Origin: Mycobacterium palustre
Lineage (GTDB): Bacteria > Actinomycetota > Actinomycetes > Mycobacteriales > Mycobacteriaceae
NCBI RefSeq assembly: GCF_002101785.1
Contig: NZ_LQPJ01000112.1
Location: 62,001-126,000 of the forward strand
Reading direction: 5' to 3'
Length of the DNA stretch: 64,000 nt
The notes beneath the pieces were generated by a model. It searched no databases, was not told where the DNA came from, and saw only the letters and a program-made list of their open reading frames with translations. Made by a program: the position numbers and the translations under genes. Positions 59,352-64,000 of the stretch are shown here, one piece after another. Numbering within the stretch: the stretch's first letter is position 1; the number at the start of each line of letters is the position of its first letter.

Positions 59352-59367
59352 TCGAACATACTTTCGA
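59352..59367. promoter_or_regulatory. LexA (SOS) box of dnaE2
   Basis: TCGAACATACTTTCGA, a 10-of-12 match to the mycobacterial SOS box. TACACT at 59368-59373 directly abuts it and would serve as -10, with the GTG start only 7 bases further, so the dnaE2 transcript is likely leaderless and LexA would cover the promoter. Confidence 0.92.
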
Positions 59368-59380
59368 TACACTGGCCGCC

Positions 59381-62300
59381 GTGGGCTGGTTTAACGGTCC
59401 GCCGAGCTGGGCGGAAATGGAGCGGGTGCTCGACGGCAAGCCGCGCCACGCCGGCGCGCCGGAGCACGTCCCCGAGGATGCCCCGTTGTCGCGCAAGCGC
59501 GGCACGTACCGGCCGCCGGGCGGCGCCCGGCCGGCGCCGTCGTCGGTTCCCTATGCCGAGCTGCACGCGCATTCGGCCTTCAGCTTTCTCGACGGCGCCA
59601 GCACGCCCGAGGAGATGGTCGAGGAGGCCGCCCGGCTGGACCTGCGCGCCCTGGCGCTCACCGACCACGACGGCCTCTACGGGGCGGTGCGGTTCGCCGA
59701 GGCGGCGGCCGAACTCGGCCTGCGCACGGTGTTCGGCGCCGAACTGTCGCTGGGGCCGGGCGCGCGCACCGAGACGCCCGACCCGCCCGGCCCGCACCTG
59801 CTGGTGCTCGCCCGCGGCCCGGAAGGGTACCGGCGGCTGTCGCGGCAGCTGGCCGCCGCGCACCTGGCCGGCGGGGAGAAGGGCAAGCCGCGCTACGACT
59901 TCGACACGCTGACCGAGGCCGCGGGGGGCCACTGGCACATCCTGACCGGATGCCGCAAAGGCCATGTCCGCCAAGCGCTTTGCGACGGAGGGCCGGACGC
60001 GGCGCGGCGCGCGCTGGCCGACCTGGTGGACCGGTTCGGCGCTTGCCGGGTCAGCGTCGAGCTGACCCATCACGGCCACCCGCTCGACGACGAACGCAAC
60101 GCGGCGCTGGCCGCCCTGGCGCCGCGCTTCGGCGTCGGCGTCGTCGCCACCACCGGGGCGCATTTCGCGCACCCGTCGCGCGGCCGGCTGGCCATGGCGA
60201 TGGGCGCCATCCGGGCCCGCCAGTCCTTGGACTCCGCCGCCGGGTGGCTGGCCCCGCTGGGCGGCGCGCACCTGCGGTCCGGCGAGGAGATGGCCCGGCT
60301 GTTCGCGTGGCGGCCCGATGCGGTGACCGCCGCCGCCGAGCTCGGCGAGCAGTGCGCGTTCGGGCTGGCGCTCATCGCGCCGCAGCTGCCGCCGTTCGAC
60401 GTGCCCGACGGGCACACCGAGGACAGCTGGCTGCGGCAGCTGACCATGGCCGGAGCCCGCGACCGCTACGGGCTCCCCGAGCGCGCCCCGCGCGCGTACG
60501 CCCAGATCGAGCACGAGCTGAAAGTCATTGCGCAACTGCGATTCCCGGGCTACTTCCTGGTGGTGCACGACATCGCGCGGTTCTGCCGGGACAACAACAT
60601 CCTGTGTCAGGGCAGGGGATCGGCGGCCAACTCCGCGGTCTGTTTTGCCCTGGGCGTCACCGCGGTCGACCCGGTGGCCAACGAGCTACTGTTCGAGCGC
60701 TTCCTGTCGCCGGCCCGCGACGGGCCGCCCGACATCGACATGGACATCGAGTCCGACCAGCGGGAAAAGGTCATCCAGTACGTCTACGACAAATACGGCC
60801 GCGACTACGCCGCCCAGGTCGCCAACGTCATCACCTACCGGGGCAAGATCGCGGTGCGCGACATGGCGCGCGCCCTGGGGTTCTCGCAGGGGCAGCAGGA
60901 CGCGTGGAGCAAGCAGATCAGCAGCTGGAGCGGGGCGGCGGACTCGCCGGATGCCGATGGGATCCCCGAGCAGGTGATCGAGCTGGCCACGCAGATCCGA
61001 AACCTGCCCCGGCACCTGGGCATCCATTCGGGTGGCATGGTGATCTGCGACCGCCCGATCGCCGACGTGTGCCCGGTGGAGTGGGCGCGCATGGAGAACC
61101 GCAGCGTCCTGCAGTGGGACAAAGACGACTGCGCGGCAATCGGTTTGGTGAAGTTCGACCTGCTCGGGCTGGGCATGCTTTCCGCGCTGCACTACGCCAT
61201 CGACCTGGTGGCCGAACACAAGGGGATCGAGGTGGACCTGGCCCGCCTGGATCTCTCCGAGCCGGCGGTCTACGAGATGCTCTCGCGCGCCGATTCCGTC
61301 GGCGTGTTCCAGGTGGAGTCGCGCGCGCAGATGGCCACCCTGCCACGGCTGAAGCCGCGGATGTTCTACGACCTGGTGGTGGAGGTGGCGCTGATCCGCC
61401 CCGGGCCCATCCAGGGCGGGTCGGTGCACCCCTACATCCGGCGGCGCAACGGCATCGACCCGGTGGTCTACGACCACCCGTCGATGGAACCGGCGCTGCG
61501 AAAGACGTTGGGGGTGCCGCTCTTTCAGGAACAGCTGATGCAGCTGGCGGTCGACTGCGCCGGCTTTTCGGCCGCCGAGGCCGACCAGCTGCGCCGCGCC
61601 ATGGGCTCCAAGCGGTCCACCGAACGCATGCGCCGCCTGCGCGGCCGGTTCTATGAGGGCATGCGTGCGCTGCACGGCGCCTCCGACGAGGTGATCGACC
61701 GGACCTACGAAAAGCTCGAAGCCTTCGCCAATTTCGGCTTCCCGGAAAGCCACGCGCTGTCCTTCGCGTCGCTGGTGTTCTACTCGTCGTGGTTCAAGCT
61801 GCACCACCCGGCGGCGTTCTGCGCGGCGCTGCTGCGCGCCCAGCCGATGGGCTTTTATTCGCCCCAGTCGCTGGTGGCCGACGCGCGCCGGCACGGCGTG
61901 ACGGTGCACGGCCCGGACGTCAACGCCAGCCTGGCGCACGCCACCCTCGAGAACGGCGGGACGGAGGTCCGCCTGGGGCTTGGCGCGGTCCGCCACATCG
62001 GCGACGACCTGGCCGAGCGGCTGGTCGAGGAGCGAAAGGCCAACGGCCCCTTCGCTTCCCTGCTGGACCTGACCTCGCGGCTGCAGCTGTCGGTGCCGCA
62101 GACCGAGGCGCTGGCCACGGCCGGGGCGCTGGGCTGCTTCGGCATGTCCCGGCGGGAGGGGCTGTGGGCGGCCGGGGCCGCGGCCACCCAGCGCCCGGAC
62201 CGGTTGCCCGGTGTGGGCTCGTCGTCGCACATCCCGGCGCTACCGGGGATGAGCGAGCTGGAGCTGGCCGCCGCCGACGTGTGGGCCACCGGCATCTCCC

Positions 62301-62662
62301 CGGACAGCTACCCGACGCAGTTCCTGCGCGAAGACCTCGACGCGATGGGCGTGGTGCCCGCCGCGAAGCTGCTGAGCGTGCCCGACGGCGACCGGGTGCT
62401 GATCGCCGGCGCGGTGACCCATCGGCAGCGGCCCGGGACGGCCCAGGGGGTGACGTTTCTCAACCTCGAGGACGAGACCGGGATGGTCAACGTGCTCTGC
62501 GCGCCTTGGGTGTGGGCGCGGCATCGCAAGCTGGCCAACACGGCGCCGGCGCTGCTGGTGCGCGGCCAGGTCCAAAACGCCACCGGCGCCGTCACCGTCG
62601 TGGCCGAGCGGCTGGGCCGCATCAGCCTGGCGGTGGGCTCGAAGTCCCGCGACTTCCGCTAG
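59381..62662 (+). CDS. dnaE2: error-prone DNA polymerase III alpha subunit DnaE2
   Basis: A 1093-residue C-family polymerase for translesion synthesis, working with ImuA' and ImuB. GTG 59381 (MGWFNGPPSWAEMERVL) fits the promoter; the frame is open 20 codons further. PHP domain: AELHAHSAFSFLDGAS and LALTDHDGLYG. The palm has CQGRGSAANSAVCFALG and the catalytic acids in GPPDIDMDIESDQREK. LHYAID, GVFQVESRAQMATLPRLKPR, RRAMGSKRS and FGFPESHALSFASLVFYSSW follow. The C-terminal OB domain includes VTFLNLEDETGMVNVLC. Confidence 0.96.
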   Translation: MGWFNGPPSWAEMERVLDGKPRHAGAPEHVPEDAPLSRKRGTYRPPGGARPAPSSVPYAELHAHSAFSFLDGASTPEEMVEEAARLDLRALALTDHDGLYGAVRFAEAAAELGLRTVFGAELSLGPGARTETPDPPGPHLLVLARGPEGYRRLSRQLAAAHLAGGEKGKPRYDFDTLTEAAGGHWHILTGCRKGHVRQALCDGGPDAARRALADLVDRFGACRVSVELTHHGHPLDDERNAALAALAPRFGVGVVATTGAHFAHPSRGRLAMAMGAIRARQSLDSAAGWLAPLGGAHLRSGEEMARLFAWRPDAVTAAAELGEQCAFGLALIAPQLPPFDVPDGHTEDSWLRQLTMAGARDRYGLPERAPRAYAQIEHELKVIAQLRFPGYFLVVHDIARFCRDNNILCQGRGSAANSAVCFALGVTAVDPVANELLFERFLSPARDGPPDIDMDIESDQREKVIQYVYDKYGRDYAAQVANVITYRGKIAVRDMARALGFSQGQQDAWSKQISSWSGAADSPDADGIPEQVIELATQIRNLPRHLGIHSGGMVICDRPIADVCPVEWARMENRSVLQWDKDDCAAIGLVKFDLLGLGMLSALHYAIDLVAEHKGIEVDLARLDLSEPAVYEMLSRADSVGVFQVESRAQMATLPRLKPRMFYDLVVEVALIRPGPIQGGSVHPYIRRRNGIDPVVYDHPSMEPALRKTLGVPLFQEQLMQLAVDCAGFSAAEADQLRRAMGSKRSTERMRRLRGRFYEGMRALHGASDEVIDRTYEKLEAFANFGFPESHALSFASLVFYSSWFKLHHPAAFCAALLRAQPMGFYSPQSLVADARRHGVTVHGPDVNASLAHATLENGGTEVRLGLGAVRHIGDDLAERLVEERKANGPFASLLDLTSRLQLSVPQTEALATAGALGCFGMSRREGLWAAGAAATQRPDRLPGVGSSSHIPALPGMSELELAAADVWATGISPDSYPTQFLREDLDAMGVVPAAKLLSVPDGDRVLIAGAVTHRQRPGTAQGVTFLNLEDETGMVNVLCAPWVWARHRKLANTAPALLVRGQVQNATGAVTVVAERLGRISLAVGSKSRDFR

Positions 62663-62668
62663 ATCTCT

Positions 62669-62730
62669 CGCCGAGCGTGCATTCCACGACGCGACACGCC
62701 GCAACGGCGTCGTGAAATTCACGCTCGGCG
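62669..62730. terminator. long hairpin between dnaE2 and the convergent F420-binding protein gene
   Basis: A 24-pair stem with two mismatches: CGCCGAGCGTG at 62669-62679 pairs perfectly with 62720-62730, and the inner CCACGACGC segment with GCGTCGTG. The loop is about 14 bases. It starts 6 bases after the dnaE2 stop and ends 10 bases before the other gene's stop, a bidirectional terminator position. Confidence 0.82.
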
Positions 62731-62740
62731 GGCAGGAGCC

Positions 62741-63151
62741 CTAGCCGGTGGGCGTCGTCCACACCTTGGTCGGGGTGATCACCAGCCGGGTGCTGTAGGA
62801 GCCCATCGCCTCGGTCAGGCCGAACCTGTCGGCGTCCTCGCGGTACTTGGCCCAGTACGGCCCGTCCTCGCGGCAGTCGACGCCGGTGGCCTCCACCGCC
62901 GCGATGCCGCCGACGACGATGATGCCGCCGCCGTCGCCGTTGGAATCCAGGTTCAGGCTCACCTGCGGGTGCGCCGCGATGTGGGCGACCTTGGCGGCCC
63001 GCGGCATCGAGTACACCGTCAGCTTGGACCCGTCGAAGTAGAACCAGACCAGCCGGGGGACCGGTTGCCCCGACTTCGCCACCGTGGTCAGCCACCCGTA
63101 GTGGTCAAAGACAAGCCTGTCGGAAACCTCTTGTGTCAGTTCGACGCTCAT
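62741..63151 (-). CDS. PPOX-class, probably F420-binding oxidoreductase (Rv3369-like)
   Basis: A 136-residue split-barrel flavin/deazaflavin-binding protein of the pyridoxamine-phosphate-oxidase-like class. RLVFDHYGWLTTVAKSGQPV then PRLVWFYFDGSKLTVYSM, AAHPQVSLNLDSNGDGGGII and a C-terminal GSYSTRLVITPTKVWTT are family features. F420 as cofactor is inferred from mycobacterial relatives. It is divergent from the nitroreductase gene, with 83 bases between. Confidence 0.87.
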   Translation of the reverse strand: MSVELTQEVSDRLVFDHYGWLTTVAKSGQPVPRLVWFYFDGSKLTVYSMPRAAKVAHIAAHPQVSLNLDSNGDGGGIIVVGGIAAVEATGVDCREDGPYWAKYREDADRFGLTEAMGSYSTRLVITPTKVWTTPTG

Positions 63152-63234
63152 GGCACCACGCTAGCCCGGTGACGATGCACGCCGCCGAAGGCGGTGTGAG
63201 GAGGAGGCGGGCTATCGGACAGTAGTCTCCACAC

Positions 63235-63879
63235 ATGACCCTGAACCTGTCCGTCGACGAAGTCCTCACCACGACCCGTTCGGTCCGCAAGCGCCTCGAC
63301 TTCGAGAAGCCGGTGCCCCGCGAGGTGCTGATGGAATGCCTCAACCTGGCGCTGCAGGCGCCGACCGGTTCGAACTCGCAGGGCTGGCAGTGGGTGTTCG
63401 TCGAGGACGCCGCCAAGAAAAAGGCGATCGGCGACATCTATCTGGCCAACGCCCGCGGCTACCTTGACGCGCCCGGCGCCGAATACCCCGAGGGCGACAC
63501 ACGCGGCGAGCGCATGGACAAGGTCCGCGACTCCGCGCGCTATCTGGCCGAACACATGCACGAGGCGCCGGTGCTGATGGTCCCCTGCATCGAAGGCCGC
63601 GATGACCAGACGCCGCTGGGCGGCGTGTCGTTCTGGGCATCGCTGTTTCCCGCGGTCTGGAGCTTCTGTTTGGCGCTGCGCTCTCGCGGCCTGGGCTCCT
63701 GCTGGACGACGCTGCACCTGCTGCGCGACGGGGAGCAAAAGGTCGCCGACGTGCTGGGCATCCCCAACGACAAGTACAGCCAGGGTGGGCTGTTCCCGAT
63801 CGCTTACACCAAGGGCACCGACTTCCGGCCCGCCAAGCGGCTGCCCGCCGAGCAGCTCACCCACTGGAACAGCTGGTAG
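63235..63879 (+). CDS. nitroreductase-family FMN protein (Rv3368c-like)
   Basis: A 214-residue nitroreductase-fold flavoprotein. FMN-binding TTRSVRKRLDFEKPVPREVL and LALQAPTGSNSQGWQWVFVE open the protein; SFWASLFPAVWSFCLALRSR, GLGSCWTTLHLL and GIPNDKYSQGGLFPIAYTKG follow. It probably reduces quinones, nitro groups or enones with NAD(P)H; the physiological substrate is not known. The PE_PGRS51 gene that I recall between this gene and spoU in M. tuberculosis is missing. Confidence 0.92.
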   Translation: MTLNLSVDEVLTTTRSVRKRLDFEKPVPREVLMECLNLALQAPTGSNSQGWQWVFVEDAAKKKAIGDIYLANARGYLDAPGAEYPEGDTRGERMDKVRDSARYLAEHMHEAPVLMVPCIEGRDDQTPLGGVSFWASLFPAVWSFCLALRSRGLGSCWTTLHLLRDGEQKVADVLGIPNDKYSQGGLFPIAYTKGTDFRPAKRLPAEQLTHWNSW

Positions 63880-63889
63880 CGGCTGTGGC

Positions 63890-64000
63890 TCATTGGCTGG
63901 CCCCGGCGTAGCCGTGCTGACGCCACGCCTCGTAGACCGCGATCGCCGCGGCGTTGGACAGGTTCAGCGATCGCCGCCCCGCCAGCATCGGGATGCGCAC
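63890..64000 (-). CDS. trmL: tRNA (cytidine-2'-O)-methyltransferase TrmL/SpoU, C-terminal part
   Basis: The last 36 codons of a SPOUT-class tRNA 2'-O-methyltransferase, continuing past the window edge. [20 protein letters not shown] then [10 protein letters not shown] is motif 3 of the SpoU family, including the knot residues RSLNLSNA that bind SAM. The stop TGA is at 63890-63892. It is convergent with the nitroreductase gene, 10 bases apart. Confidence 0.93.
   Translation of the reverse strand: MRIPMLAGRRSLNLSNAAAIAVYEAWRQHGYAGASQ

Overview
The window is a contiguous stretch of very GC-rich chromosome from a slow-growing Mycobacterium. Gene order and protein content match the Mycobacterium tuberculosis segment from rplM/rpsI (Rv3443c/Rv3442c) to spoU/trmL (Rv3366), in inverted orientation. 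A Mycobacterium avium-complex-like species is the best guess. It rests on the nearly complete lack of PE/PPE/PGRS genes and insertion sequences at sites where M. tuberculosis carries them. Identifications come from reading the translated sequence and from memory of orthologues; no database search was run.

Layout. 1-6300: ribosomal proteins L13/S9, glmM, a two-gene type VII secretion-like pair, an F420-type oxidoreductase and a hydrolase-like protein. 6300-19160: glmS, two membrane proteins (DUF4436 and rhomboid-like), a methyltransferase, then the run nnrD, gadB, alr, alpha/beta hydrolase, tsaE, tsaB, rimI, tsaD. 19160-24450: CIRCE-controlled groES-groEL1, a terminator, an LpqH-like lipoprotein, a decayed groEL tail, a membrane protein, an F420-type oxidoreductase and whiB3. 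24790-30450: the Rv3415c homologue, sigD, rsdA, the Rv3412 homologue, guaB2 and guaB3. 30460-34270: an accessory unit of TetR regulator, molybdopterin oxidoreductase and DapB-like protein, inserted between guaB3 and choD. 34300-40711: choD, an AtsK-type sulfatase with its TetR repressor and paired operators, and a GH65 phosphorylase with a beta-phosphoglucomutase. 40712-42390: a graveyard of fused, frameshifted fragments (MFS transporter, methyltransferase and others). 42396-46413: guaA, then imuA'-imuB behind a LexA box. 46414-52101: an accessory hydroxy-acid locus (FMN hydroxy-acid oxidase, 1048-residue FAD/Fe-S dehydrogenase, mandelate-racemase-type enolase). 52064-58160: iunH, a 2OG-Fe dioxygenase, an AcrA1-like double reductase, a small unknown protein, lpqD, htdY and a PGRS scrap. 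58164-64000: otsB2, dnaE2 behind a second LexA box, an F420-type flavin-binding protein, a nitroreductase and the 3' end of trmL.

Functional links. glmM and glmS supply UDP-GlcNAc precursors and alr supplies D-alanine for peptidoglycan. tsaE, tsaB and tsaD are three parts of the t6A tRNA-modification machine. sigD and rsdA are a sigma/anti-sigma pair. guaB2, guaB3 and guaA belong to GMP synthesis. imuA', imuB and dnaE2 are the SOS mutasome, tied together here by two near-identical LexA boxes about 15 kb apart. Most of the window is conserved housekeeping DNA. The novelty lies in the insertions and scars: the TetR/Mo-oxidoreductase unit, the hydroxy-acid locus with a truncated thiamine-diphosphate enzyme start, the degenerate groEL and PGRS remnants, and the transporter/methyltransferase fusion pseudogene.
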